The position numbers and the translations under genes are program-made. Below the pieces are notes generated by a model. It was not told where the DNA came from. It was given only the letters and a program-made list of their open reading frames with translations, and searched no databases. From Streptomyces sp. 3214.6 (GTDB lineage Bacteria > Actinomycetota > Actinomycetes > Streptomycetales > Streptomycetaceae), in NCBI RefSeq assembly GCF_900129855.1, contig NZ_LT670819.1, positions 1,116,001 through 1,180,000 of the forward strand: a stretch of DNA of 64,000 nucleotides. Reading direction: 5' to 3'. How positions within the stretch are numbered: position 1 is the first letter of the stretch; each line of letters begins with the position of its first letter. Of the stretch, positions 26,445-34,870 are shown piece by piece.

Positions 26445-26513
26445 GGCCAGGACCGGGGCTGGGACTGCGGTCAGGACTGCGGCTGGGGCTGTAGCTGGGG
26501 TCGGGTCCGGCGG

Positions 26514-27428
26514 TCAGTTGTAGCGCTGCTTCGCGATGGCAGCCAACAGGGCCTGCGACTCACGGGGGTTGAGCGCCTCGTCGGCCAGCCGGTCCAGCGC
26601 GACGCGGTACTCCTCCGTCTCGTCCTGATCCTCCAGGAAGGTGGCGCTCCTGATCTGCTCGAGGTAGACGACATCGGGCAGATCGGCGCCGCCGAAGCGC
26701 AGATAGGTGACCGGTATGGCCGGCGCGGAGGCATGGGTGACGTCCAACGGCACGACCTGGACGGTGACATGGGGCAGCCGGGCCAGTTCCACGAGATGGG
26801 CGAGCTGCTCGCGCATGACCTCGCGGCTGCCCAGCACCCGCAGCAGCACCGACTCGTCGAGGATCGCCCACACCCGCGGGGCGTCCGGTCTCCGCAGCAG
26901 TTCGGTGCGCCGCGTCCGCAGCTCCACCCTGCGCTCGACCTCCCGAGACGTCGCCGACGGCAGCCCGCGCTCCACGACGGCCCGCGCGTACGCGGGAGTC
27001 TGCAACAGGCCCGGCACGTACTGGATCTCGAAGGTACGGATCGCGGTGGCCGCCTCCTGCAACCCGACCAGGCGGTCGAACCACTCGGGCATCAGCCGCT
27101 TGTCGTAGCGCTGCCACCAGCCCGGCTCGCCCGCCTGCCGCAGCAACCGGAGCAGCACCGAAGCCTCATGGTCGTCGGCCTTGTACAGTGACAGGAGCGC
27201 GCGGACGTCCGCCTCGACGGGCGGTCTGCGTCCCTTGCCCGCCTCGATGCGCGACAGCTTCGCCGGGCTGAAACCGATGGCGCGCGCGGCCTGGTCCTGG
27301 GACAGACCGGTATCCTCCCGGATGCCCGCCAACTGCACACCGACCAGCATTTTCAGCAAGGTCGGGGCGGGCTCGGCACGGTTCAGATACGGTTCGAGGC
27401 GGGAGACGCGAGACGACTCGGCAGACAT
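26514..27428 (-). CDS. XRE-family regulator with DUF5753 domain (WhiJ-like)
   Basis: The 304-residue protein has an XRE helix-turn-helix near residues 34-62 (LAGIREDTGLSQDQAARAIG, SPAKLSRIEAGKGR), then the DUF5753 effector domain (EIQYVPGLLQTPAYARAVVE, WAILDESVLLRVLGS). Streptomyces has many such WhiJ-like regulators paired with small DUF397 proteins. They influence development and antibiotic production in some cases. The start at 27426-27428 is preferred; an upstream extension lacks similarity. Its DUF397 partner lies 174 bp upstream. Confidence 0.88.
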   Translation of the reverse strand: MSAESSRVSRLEPYLNRAEPAPTLLKMLVGVQLAGIREDTGLSQDQAARAIGFSPAKLSRIEAGKGRRPPVEADVRALLSLYKADDHEASVLLRLLRQAGEPGWWQRYDKRLMPEWFDRLVGLQEAATAIRTFEIQYVPGLLQTPAYARAVVERGLPSATSREVERRVELRTRRTELLRRPDAPRVWAILDESVLLRVLGSREVMREQLAHLVELARLPHVTVQVVPLDVTHASAPAIPVTYLRFGGADLPDVVYLEQIRSATFLEDQDETEEYRVALDRLADEALNPRESQALLAAIAKQRYN

Positions 27429-27602
27429 CCTGACTCCCCGTGGACCGGCAGACGACAGACCGAAGTATCGCATCCGAAGCCCTCCGGCCGCACGCGGCAA
27501 GGCAATCGGCTCCATCGGGAGACCACGAGCCGCCCCCTGGAGCCCGCCCGCCGAGTCCGCCCCGGACCCTCACATGGTCCTTACGCGACCCCCACGCGGC
27601 GT

Positions 27603-27833
27603 TCACACCAGATGGTCGAACTCCCCGTCCTTCGCCCCGGCCACGAACGCGGCCAGCTCGGCCGGCGTGTACACCAGGGCCGGCCCCTCGGGATCACGGG
27701 AGTTGCGCATCGCGACGCCTCCCCCGTCCAGGGCCGCGACCTCCACACAGTTGCCCTCGGCGTTGCTGTGGCTGCTCTTGATCCAGCGGACGCCCAACGA
27801 GCTCGCCCGTACTCCGTTCGGCACTGACGGCAC
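27603..27833 (-). CDS. DUF397 small protein
   Basis: A 76-residue protein with the typical DUF397 pattern: RWIKSSHSNAEGNCVEVAAL, then AMRNSRDPEGPALVYTPAEL and GAKDGEFDHLV. The GTG start has GAGGAG seven bases upstream. DUF397 proteins pair with XRE-DUF5753 regulators and are proposed to modulate their DNA binding. Confidence 0.92.
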   Translation of the reverse strand: MPSVPNGVRASSLGVRWIKSSHSNAEGNCVEVAALDGGGVAMRNSRDPEGPALVYTPAELAAFVAGAKDGEFDHLV

Positions 27834-27855
27834 TGCACTCTCCTCGCTCGTACGC

Positions 27856-27875
27856 GCAATTTCCCGTGAAATTGC
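27856..27875. promoter_or_regulatory. 20-bp inverted repeat in the DUF397 promoter
   Basis: GCAATTTCCCGTGAAATTGC reads as 8+4+8 with perfect arms. It is AT-rich relative to its surroundings, lies 22 bp upstream of the DUF397 start codon and also upstream of the divergent ATPase gene. It is a likely binding site for the neighbouring XRE regulator. Confidence 0.6.
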
Positions 27876-27962
27876 ACGAGGACATCGTCAGCGTGGATAA
27901 TAACCATGCCGTCAACCACACTTCTGGCGCCCCGTCCTGACGTCGCTTCAGGGAGATGCACC

Positions 27963-28424
27963 GTGTCATCACCTGCGCAGATCCGGAGCCATGAGTCCGT
28001 CTCCGTGCGTGACTCGCCCAGAACCGCCGCCCTGCACCTCACGGGCAGCCGGGAAGGATTCGCCCAGGCACGGGACTTCACCCACCACACCCTCGACTGC
28101 TGGTCCCTGGGCCACTGCAGTGACGACGCGGTGATGGTCGTCACGGAACTGGCCGCCAACGCGGTCCTGCACGGCCTCCCCCGCCCCTCGGCCGACGAGT
28201 TCGACGTACGGCTCAGACTCACCCTGCGCCGCTCCCACCTCGTGTGCGCCGTCACCGACCCGAGCGACGGCCTGCCCGTCTACCCGCACGCCGACGACAC
28301 CCTCCTGGAACACGGCCGCGGACTGCACATCGTCGAGGCCCTCTCGCAGCACTGGGGCTGGACGCGTCGCTCCCCCGTGGGCAAGACCGTCTGGGCCATG
28401 CTGCCGACCCGCTTACAGCCCTGA
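27963..28424 (+). CDS. RsbW-like ATP-binding protein (HATPase_c, anti-sigma type)
   Basis: The 153-residue protein has a GHKL ATPase domain: VTELAANAVLHG as N-box, then AVTDPSDGLP as G1-like box, and HGRGLHIVEALSQHWG as G2-like region. The GTG at 27963 is chosen because GGGAG lies eight bases upstream; an ATG at 27906 in frame lacks a ribosome site. Such proteins are abundant in Streptomyces as anti-sigma factors or regulatory kinases. It is divergent from the DUF397/XRE genes and belongs to this conserved neighbourhood type. Confidence 0.85.
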   Translation: MSSPAQIRSHESVSVRDSPRTAALHLTGSREGFAQARDFTHHTLDCWSLGHCSDDAVMVVTELAANAVLHGLPRPSADEFDVRLRLTLRRSHLVCAVTDPSDGLPVYPHADDTLLEHGRGLHIVEALSQHWGWTRRSPVGKTVWAMLPTRLQP

Positions 28425-28450
28425 TCCCCGACCGACGGCTGACACCTGAC

Positions 28451-28939
28451 ATGACTGCCACGAAGAGAACCGCACCGCTGAAGGACCTGGGACATGTGCC
28501 GTGGCCCGAGATCAAGGACTCCACCGGGTCCGCCGCGGACATCCCGATCCTGCTGACCGCCGTCGCCCGGGGCGACGCCGACAGCGCCGAGTCCGCCCTC
28601 GGCCAACTGCGCCGAAGAATCTGCCAGTTCGGCTTCGTCGTCGACGAGGCGACGGCGGCGACGGTGCCGTTCCTGTGGGAACTCGTCCGGCTCCCCCAGG
28701 TCACCTGCCGTGCGGAGATCCTGCGCCTGCTGAAGAGCATCGCCGACACCCGTCAGTGGGAGACCACGGCCGCCGCCTACCCCAAGCTGCTCCACCACCC
28801 CGACGACTACGTGGGCTGGGAACGCGCGGCCCGCGACGCCGTGCACGCCCAGCGAGACGTCCTTCGCCAGCTGCTCGCCGAGCCGGACACCGAGATCGTG
28901 CGCGCCACCACGGAACTCGCCGAGACCCTGACCGGCTGA
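28451..28939 (+). CDS. Hypothetical alpha-helical (HEAT-like) protein
   Basis: The 162-residue protein has paired helices such as IPILLTAVARGDADSAESAL and VPFLWELVRLPQVTCRAEIL, resembling HEAT-like repeats in Streptomyces hypothetical proteins. No catalytic residues are evident. The start at 28451 follows a short gap after the ATPase gene. A role in protein binding is inferred only. Confidence 0.7.
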   Translation: MTATKRTAPLKDLGHVPWPEIKDSTGSAADIPILLTAVARGDADSAESALGQLRRRICQFGFVVDEATAATVPFLWELVRLPQVTCRAEILRLLKSIADTRQWETTAAAYPKLLHHPDDYVGWERAARDAVHAQRDVLRQLLAEPDTEIVRATTELAETLTG

Positions 28940-29017
28940 GGCACCGGCGGACGGCGAATCCAGGGCCTGCCCGGGTCCTTCTGCGGAACTCCACATCCGA
29001 CCGCTAAGTTGTGCCGC

Positions 29018-29983
29018 ATGAGCAACCTTGACCGTGCGCCCGTACCGAGTGTGTGCGGCGGCCGCGGATTCGTCGTCGCCGAACCAGTCCGCGAGCTGCT
29101 GAGCCCCCGGCAGGTGAAGCTCGGCGAGTCGACCGAGGTGCGCCGACTGCTGCCGAACCTCGGACGGCGCATGATCGGCGCCTGGGCCTTCGTCGACCAC
29201 TACGGCCCCGACGACATCGCCGACGAGCCGGGCATGCAGGTCCCGCCGCATCCGCACATGGGACTGCAGACCGTCAGCTGGCTGCACGAGGGCGAGGTGC
29301 TGCACCGCGACTCGACCGGCAGCCTGCAGACCATCCGGCCCAGGGAACTGGGCCTGATGACCTCGGGCCGGGCGATCAGCCACTCCGAGGAGAGCCCCCG
29401 GCCGCACGCCCGCTACCTGCACGGCGCCCAGCTCTGGGTCGCGCTGCCGAACGCCCACCGGCACACCGACCCCCACTTCGAGCACCACGCCGACCTGCCC
29501 ACCGTCACCGCCCCCGGCCTCACGGCCACCGTGCTCCTCGGCGACCTCGACGGCTCCACCTCACCCGGCACGGCGTACACCCCCATCGTGGGCGCCGATC
29601 TCGCGCTCGCCCGCGGCGCCGACGTACGCCTGCCGCTCCTGCCCGACTTCGAGTACGGCGTGCTGTCGATGTCGGGCGAGGTACATGTGGACGGGGTGCC
29701 CGTCCTGCCGGGCTCGATGCTCTACCTCGGCTGCGGACGCACCGAACTTCCCCTGCGGGCCGAGTCCGACGCAGGCCTGATGCTGCTCGGCGGCGAGCCC
29801 TTCGAGGAGGAGCTCGTCATGTGGTGGAACTTCGTCGGCCGGTCCCAGGAAGAGATCGTGCAGGCTCGCGACGACTGGGCGAGAGGAACCCGCTTCGGCG
29901 AGGTGAAGGGCTACGACGGAGCTCCGCTGCGCGCCCCCACCCTGCCCGACACCCCCCTCAAACCCCGCGGGAGGGTGCGCTGA
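29018..29983 (+). CDS. Pirin-family bicupin protein
   Basis: The 321-residue protein has the pirin N-terminal cupin with metal ligands in HPHMGLQTVSWLHEGEV (about residues 77-93) and the conserved HSEESP near 125, plus the C-terminal pirin domain (LLLGGEPFEEELVMWWNFV type). Pirins act as iron-binding regulators or quercetinase-like dioxygenases. The ATG at 29018 is chosen over an in-frame TTG at 29009. Confidence 0.9.
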   Translation: MSNLDRAPVPSVCGGRGFVVAEPVRELLSPRQVKLGESTEVRRLLPNLGRRMIGAWAFVDHYGPDDIADEPGMQVPPHPHMGLQTVSWLHEGEVLHRDSTGSLQTIRPRELGLMTSGRAISHSEESPRPHARYLHGAQLWVALPNAHRHTDPHFEHHADLPTVTAPGLTATVLLGDLDGSTSPGTAYTPIVGADLALARGADVRLPLLPDFEYGVLSMSGEVHVDGVPVLPGSMLYLGCGRTELPLRAESDAGLMLLGGEPFEEELVMWWNFVGRSQEEIVQARDDWARGTRFGEVKGYDGAPLRAPTLPDTPLKPRGRVR

Positions 29984-30190
29984 CCTGGGGTCGGAGCCGA
30001 TCGGCCGACGAGGCACGTCGTCGCGGGCCGAGCGCTCGGCTAACGGTTTGTGGAGACCCAACAGATTCAGTAGGCGTGATGGAACATCCAGAACCCCTTG
30101 CGCTTGCCGGTAGGGACGATCAGATCGGACTGGATCTGCTCGGCGGACTCCCTGCTCCCCCGGCGCCGGGGGGGACGGTGTCGAGCATGT

Positions 30191-30208
30191 CGTCGGTCAT
30201 GACCGACG
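30191..30208. promoter_or_regulatory. 18-bp perfect palindrome upstream of the marR gene
   Basis: CGTCGGTCATGACCGACG is self-complementary over 18 bp and lies 60 bp upstream of the MarR start codon. A further AT-rich stretch follows at 30228-30258 with the direct repeat GCTATG (30237-30242 and 30254-30259). MarR proteins usually bind such dyads in their own promoter. Confidence 0.5.
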
Positions 30209-30267
30209 ACCGGCCTCCGTTCCCGCATTTACATAAGCTATGAATATAAAAATGCTATGCTTCGAGC

Positions 30268-30726
30268 ATGAGTCGTCATGACACCGATCCTGGCGCGTCC
30301 GCCGCCATCGGGGCAGCCCTCTACGGCCTGGCCACCAGGGCCACGAGACGCCTGCCCCGGGACATGAGCCTGACGTCCGCCGCCACCCTGGCCACCCTGG
30401 ACCGGACCGGCCCGCGGCGCATCACCGATCTGGCCACGGTCGAGGGCGTCACCCAGCCCGCGATGACCGCCCTGGTCCGGGTGATGGAGGAGTCCGGCCT
30501 GGTCGAGCGGCGGGGCGACGCGTCCGACAAGCGGGTCACGCTGGTGTGCCTGACCGAGGCGGGCGCCTCCTATGTCCGGACGCGGCGCCAGGCGGGCGTC
30601 CACGCCTTCGAGCGGTTGATCGGCGAGCTCACCGGCGACGAGGTCGAGGCGCTGGTGGCGGCCCTTCCGGCGCTGAGGCATCTGGCAGAGCTCGAAAGCC
30701 AGGACCGCGAAGGGCCGAAGCAGTGA
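30268..30726 (+). CDS. MarR-family transcriptional regulator
   Basis: The 152-residue protein has the winged helix of MarR: RITDLATVEGVTQPAMTALV as recognition region and VERRGDASDKRVTLVCLTEAG as the wing with the conserved DxR. It overlaps the downstream transporter gene by four bases, so it probably represses the efflux pump and is released by the pump substrate. Confidence 0.9.
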   Translation: MSRHDTDPGASAAIGAALYGLATRATRRLPRDMSLTSAATLATLDRTGPRRITDLATVEGVTQPAMTALVRVMEESGLVERRGDASDKRVTLVCLTEAGASYVRTRRQAGVHAFERLIGELTGDEVEALVAALPALRHLAELESQDREGPKQ

Positions 30727-32147
30727 CGGGGCAGCCGGTCGGCAGGGTCGCGGCGAAGGCGTTCCCGGTGGCGTGTTCCGAGGCGCTGCTGGTCCCCGCC
30801 CTGATGTTCATCGCTCTGGTCGTGGCGGCGGTCGCCAGCCTCGGGACGCCGCTCATCACCAGCGTGGCGACCTCGTTCCACGTCTCGCTCGGCAGCGCGC
30901 AGTGGACGCTGACCGTCGCGCTGCTCAGCGGCGCCGTCGCCACACCGGTCCTGGGCCGGCTCGGAGCCGGCCCGCACCGGCGGGCCACGATCCTCGCCAC
31001 GCTGGCGGTCGTCGTCGCCGGCAGCGCGCTCACCGTGCTGCCGCTGCCGTTCGCGTGGCTGCTGGCCGGCAGGGCGGCCCAGGGCGTCGGGCTCGGGCTG
31101 ACGGCGCTGATGATGGGCGTGGCCCGGGACCACCTCCCCGAGGAGCGCAGCGCGGCCGTGATCGCCCTGATCTCGGTGGTCTCGATCATCGGGGCCGGCG
31201 TCGGCTACCCGCTGGCCGCACTGCTCGCCGAGCTCGGCGGGGTACGGGCCGCCTACGGCCTCGGCCTGGTCGTCACCGCCGCCGCCCTCCTGACCGCGTG
31301 GCGCTCCATGCCCGAAGCCCCCGAAGGCCGCTCCGCCCATGTGGACGTGGCAGGCGCGGTCGTCCTGGCCGCCGCGCTGCTCCTGGTGCTGTTCCTCGCC
31401 GGCGAACGGAATCTGTGGAGCCGGCACCTCGCCATGGCGGCGGGCCTCGCCTTCGTCGCGGTGGTGCTGCTCTGCGTCTGGGCCGTCATCGAGCTGCGCA
31501 GCACGACGCCCCTGGTCGATGTGCGGGCGGTGCGGCACCCGGCGGTCGCCGGAGCGAACCTCGCCATGTTCGTCGGCGGGATCGGCATGTACCTCCTGCT
31601 CACGCTCATCACCCGGTACGCGCAGACGCCGCACGGCGCCGGCTACGGCTTCGGGCTGACGACCTTCGTCGCCGGGCTGGTCCTCATCCCGTTCTCGGTG
31701 CTGGGGTTCGTCGCCGGCAAGCTCACGCCGCGGGTCCGAACGCGGATCGCCGACCCCCTGCTCCTGGCCGGCAGCGCCGTCGTGGTCGGCGGCGGGTTCG
31801 CCCTGTTCGCGACGGCCCGGTCGGACCTGGCCGAACTGTTCGCGGCGATGGGCGTGCTCGGCATCGGCGTCGGCGGCTTCTCGGCCGCGATGCCCGGCGT
31901 CATCCTGGCCGTCACCCCCAAGAGCGAGACGTCGAGCGCCATGAGCTTCAACTACGTCGTCCGCAGCGTCGGGTACTCCCTGGGCAGCGCCATCGGCGGC
32001 CTGATCCTCACCGCGGGCACCGCCCCCGGCCACCTCTTCCCCCACGACGGCGCCTACACCACCGCGGCGCTGGTCGGCATCGGCGCCATGGCGATCACGA
32101 CGCTGACAAGCCTCGCTCTCGCCCGCCGACCCTCGTCCGTGCGGTGA
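30723..32147 (+). CDS. MFS drug-type efflux transporter
   Basis: The 474-residue membrane protein has 12-14 predicted hydrophobic segments. It resembles the EmrB/QacA drug:proton antiporters, with GRAAQGVGLGLTALMMGVAR in the motif C region, LGAGPHRRATILAT in the loop between helices 2 and 3, and SAMSFNYVVRSVGYSLGSAI late in the protein. The GTG start lies within the marR stop. The substrate is unknown. Confidence 0.88.
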   Translation: MTGQPVGRVAAKAFPVACSEALLVPALMFIALVVAAVASLGTPLITSVATSFHVSLGSAQWTLTVALLSGAVATPVLGRLGAGPHRRATILATLAVVVAGSALTVLPLPFAWLLAGRAAQGVGLGLTALMMGVARDHLPEERSAAVIALISVVSIIGAGVGYPLAALLAELGGVRAAYGLGLVVTAAALLTAWRSMPEAPEGRSAHVDVAGAVVLAAALLLVLFLAGERNLWSRHLAMAAGLAFVAVVLLCVWAVIELRSTTPLVDVRAVRHPAVAGANLAMFVGGIGMYLLLTLITRYAQTPHGAGYGFGLTTFVAGLVLIPFSVLGFVAGKLTPRVRTRIADPLLLAGSAVVVGGGFALFATARSDLAELFAAMGVLGIGVGGFSAAMPGVILAVTPKSETSSAMSFNYVVRSVGYSLGSAIGGLILTAGTAPGHLFPHDGAYTTAALVGIGAMAITTLTSLALARRPSSVR

Positions 32148-32176
32148 CGTGCGTCAGCTCGGGCCTAAGCGACACG

Positions 32177-32535
32177 TCAGGTGATGTCTCCGAGGCGGGC
32201 CGCACGGGCCCGGAGGTAGCGCTGTTCGGGGAGGCTCAGGGTCTTCGCGGCGGCCGACTCGTAGGCGGCTCGGGCGGCCTCGGGGTCGCTGGCGCGTTCC
32301 AGGAGGTGGGCGCGGACCGAGTCCAGGCGGTGGCCCGTGGTCAACTCCGGTGCGAGCGCGTCCAGTTCGGCCAGACCAGCCTTCGGTCCGTGGACCATGG
32401 CGATGGCCACGGCACGGTTGAGGCGTTCGACAGGGCTGGGGACTAGATGGACGAGGACGTCGTAGAGTCCGAGGATCTCGGGCCAGTCGGTGCTGTCGGG
32501 CGAGTCCGCCTCGTCGTGGACGGCGGCGATCGCGG
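32177..32535 (-). pseudogene. C-terminal relic of an ECF sigma factor
   Basis: On the minus strand the frame reads AAIAAVHDEADSPDSTDWPE, then LYDVLVHLVPSPVERLNRA and AGLAELDALAPELTTGHRLD, ending LPEQRYLRARAARLGD. This is the C-terminal SnoaL-less DUF6596 region of a large ECF sigma-factor family. The N-terminal sigma2 and sigma4 regions are missing: homology stops near 32535, exactly where an IS481 transposase fragment begins. It cannot act as a sigma factor. Confidence 0.78.
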
Positions 32536-33130
32536 CCCTACCGCCTGGCCTTCCTGGACCGGCCCACCGGCCAGGTCATCCGCCGCTACGAACGCGACCG
32601 CCCCGGCGAGATGGTCCACGTGGACGTCAAGAAACTCGGCCGGATCCCCGACGGCGGCGGCCACAAGGTGCTCGGCCGCCAAGCCGGCCGCGCCACCCGC
32701 AGCTCCATGGGCTTCGACTACGTCCACTCCGCCGTCGACGACCACAGCCGCCTGGCCTACAGCGAGATCCACGGCGACGAGAAGGCCGACACCTGCGCGG
32801 GCTTCCTGCGCCGGGCCGCAGCATTCTTCGCCGCATCGGGCATCGACCGCATCGAGCGGGTCCTGACCGACAACGCCTGGCCCCATCGCAAGAGCTTCGC
32901 CTGGCAGCAGGCCCTGGCCGACCTCGGCGCGACCGGCAAGCTCACCCGCGCCTACCGGCCGCAGACCAACGGCAAAGTCGAACGCTTCAACCGCACCCTG
33001 CTCGAGGAATGGGCCTACCTGCGGTCCTACACCTCAAACACCGAGCGAACGACGGCCCTGGCAGACTTCCTGCACACCTACAACCACCACCGCTGCCACA
33101 CCGCACTCCGCGGCCAGCCACCCATCAGCC
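32536..33130 (+). pseudogene. IS481-family transposase, truncated
   Basis: The frame starts with PYRLAFLDRPTGQVIRRYER and ends GQPPISR. It has the DDE catalytic core: Asp in VHVDVKKLG, Asp in LTDNAWPHRKSF, and Glu in RPQTNGKVERFNR. The N-terminal helix-turn-helix part (about 110 residues) and the last few residues are missing. The fragment runs directly into a regulator relic. No terminal inverted repeats can be seen. Confidence 0.82.
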
Positions 33131-33169
33131 GTGGGGCGTCGGGCAGCAGCTGCGGCGCCGGCCTCGGCC

Positions 33170-33540
33170 TCCATGAGTGTTCCCGCCGTGGTGCAGAACG
33201 CCCGTCTCGATCTCCTCGCGGCCAACGACCTGGGCCGCGCTCTGTACGCCGGCCTGTTCACCATGGGCAAGCAGCCACCGAACTACTCCGCGCGACCGCC
33301 GGGCGGGACCCGCTGGACCGGCAGGTGACCGAACTCATCGGCGAACTCTCCACCCGCAGCGCGGATTTCAGCACCCGTTGGGCCAAGCATGACGTGGACG
33401 TCTCCATCACCACCTACACCGCGCATCCCGGTACGCCCAGCGCTGACGGCCTCACCCTGCTGGCGACCTGGGCCGCAACCCAGAAGCAGCCACAGACCGT
33501 CAACGACGAAGCACACCGTCCGCGGCCCCGTCACCCTTAG
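33170..33540 (+). pseudogene. MmyB-like XRE regulator relic (frameshifted)
   Basis: Two reading frames carry parts of the MmyB ligand-binding domain. The first reads VPAVVQNARLDLLAANDLGR then ALYAGLF. After a gap the second reads DPLDRQVTELIGELSTRSAD, FSTRWAKHDV and PGTPSADGLTLLATWAATQ. The N-terminal HTH is missing, the central part is deleted and the frame changes near 33300. It is non-functional. Confidence 0.72.
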
Positions 33541-33804
33541 GCGTCCCAACTGCACGGTCGGTCACCGGCGCCTGTGTGGGGGCAGGTCGGCCGGTCGTGC
33601 GCTCGTGCACAGGCCGGCCACCATCGCGGCCGAGATGGCACTGAGCTGCGCCGTCGCCGACGACAGCTCGGGGGGCGCGCGCGATCCTGTGTTGGGCACC
33701 CGCCTCCACAGCCCTGCCCGGGCGCGGGGACCGGCGGTCGAGTGACCGCCGCACGACCGGGCAGGACCACCCTCATGACCAAGGGCCGCCGCTGGGCGGG
33801 CGGA

Positions 33805-34638
33805 TCAGCGCAGTCCGGCGAAGAGGTCGTTCTCGGGCACCGCCGCGCCGGTGGTGTCCTGGACGCGTACGAAGGTCTCGACGCCCATCAACTCGGTGAA
33901 CTTCGCCTGTCCCATCCTGAGGAAGAAGATGTTCTCGCCCTGGCTGGCATGCGCGGCCAGCGCATCGAACTTCTGGGCGCCGAACGCGGTGGTGTCCACC
34001 CAGGTGGTGATCTCCTCGTCGGGGAGCCCGATCTCGGCCAGCGCGGCGGCCTCGGCGGGATCCGGCTCCTGTGCTTCGCCGCCGAACTCGCGCATGACCT
34101 CCCCGAACCGCTGCATCATCGAGCGGGGCGCTGTCGTCCAGTACACCTTCGGTGTCGGCTCGGTCATCGCCAGCGCAGCCATTGTGATGCGGTTGGCCTG
34201 GATGTGATCGGGGTGGCCGTAGAAGCCGTTCTCGTCGTAGGTGACCACCACGTCGGGCCGGTAGCGCCGAAAGAGTTCCGCGAGTCGGGCAGCGCCCTCC
34301 TCCACGGGTGTCTGCCAGAAGGATCCGGGCGCGTCATTGGCCGGCCAGCCCATCATCCCGGAGTCGCCGTAGTCCAGCATCTCCAGATGACTGACCTTCA
34401 GGACGTCGCAGCTTGCCGCCAGTTCTTGACGCCGCATCCGGGCGACAGCCGCCGGATCGTGCCCGGGGTCACCCGGTTTGACACCCCCCGGTCCATCGCC
34501 GCAACCGCCGTCGGTACATGTCACGAGGACCGTGCGGATGCCCTCCGCCGCGTACCGGGCGAGGACGCCTCCCGTTCCGGTGGCCTCGTCGTCGGGGTGG
34601 GCGTGTACCGCCATGAGCGTCAAGGGCCGGTCGTTCAT
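33805..34638 (-). CDS. PIG-L-family deacetylase (Mca/MshB-like)
   Basis: The 277-residue protein begins with VHAHPDDEATGTGG (HPDD at residues 13-16) and has TYDENGFYGHPDHIQANRI with the third zinc ligand. This pattern fits mycothiol S-conjugate amidases and MshB deacetylases better than the gene at 0.7 kb does. It may detoxify mycothiol conjugates or deacetylate another amino sugar. AGGAGG lies ten bases before the ATG. A 13-bp inverted repeat lies upstream at 34688-34735. Confidence 0.85.
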   Translation of the reverse strand: MNDRPLTLMAVHAHPDDEATGTGGVLARYAAEGIRTVLVTCTDGGCGDGPGGVKPGDPGHDPAAVARMRRQELAASCDVLKVSHLEMLDYGDSGMMGWPANDAPGSFWQTPVEEGAARLAELFRRYRPDVVVTYDENGFYGHPDHIQANRITMAALAMTEPTPKVYWTTAPRSMMQRFGEVMREFGGEAQEPDPAEAAALAEIGLPDEEITTWVDTTAFGAQKFDALAAHASQGENIFFLRMGQAKFTELMGVETFVRVQDTTGAAVPENDLFAGLR

Positions 34639-34687
34639 GAAAACAGTCCTCCTGTAGGAAAGGCCTCGGTCCGAGTCCGCGGCGGGC

Positions 34688-34735
34688 GTATGCCCGGTCG
34701 CCCCTCAGTATCAGATGCCGGACGACCGGGCATAC
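34688..34735. repeat. Long-arm inverted repeat between the PIG-L and FtsX genes
   Basis: GTATGCCCGGTCG (34688-34700) pairs with CGACCGGGCATAC (34723-34735), 13 perfect bases around a 22-base loop. The loop contains CCTCAGTATC, also found in the padR promoter (38386-38395). It could be a terminator for the ABC operon that ends just before it, or a regulatory site for the deacetylase gene. Confidence 0.6.
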
Positions 34736-34870
34736 CGCGGCCGCCGGTCTCTCGGCCGGTGCAACAGCGCCGGCCGGACCCGCTGTTCCCGCCGCCCACC
34801 GGAACGCCCCCGGCCCTTGTGGGTCGAGGGCGGCATCGGGCAGCATCCGACGACCGGCTTGGCCTTCCTC

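Noticed and set aside
26445..26513. GC-rich GGACTGCGG-like repeats between convergent genes considered as a terminator
   Set aside because: No stem of useful length could be drawn; the repeats are direct and imperfect.
30079..30243. Small ORF of 54 residues upstream of marR
   Set aside because: It has no ribosome site, overlaps the palindrome and AT-rich promoter, and shows no family likeness.
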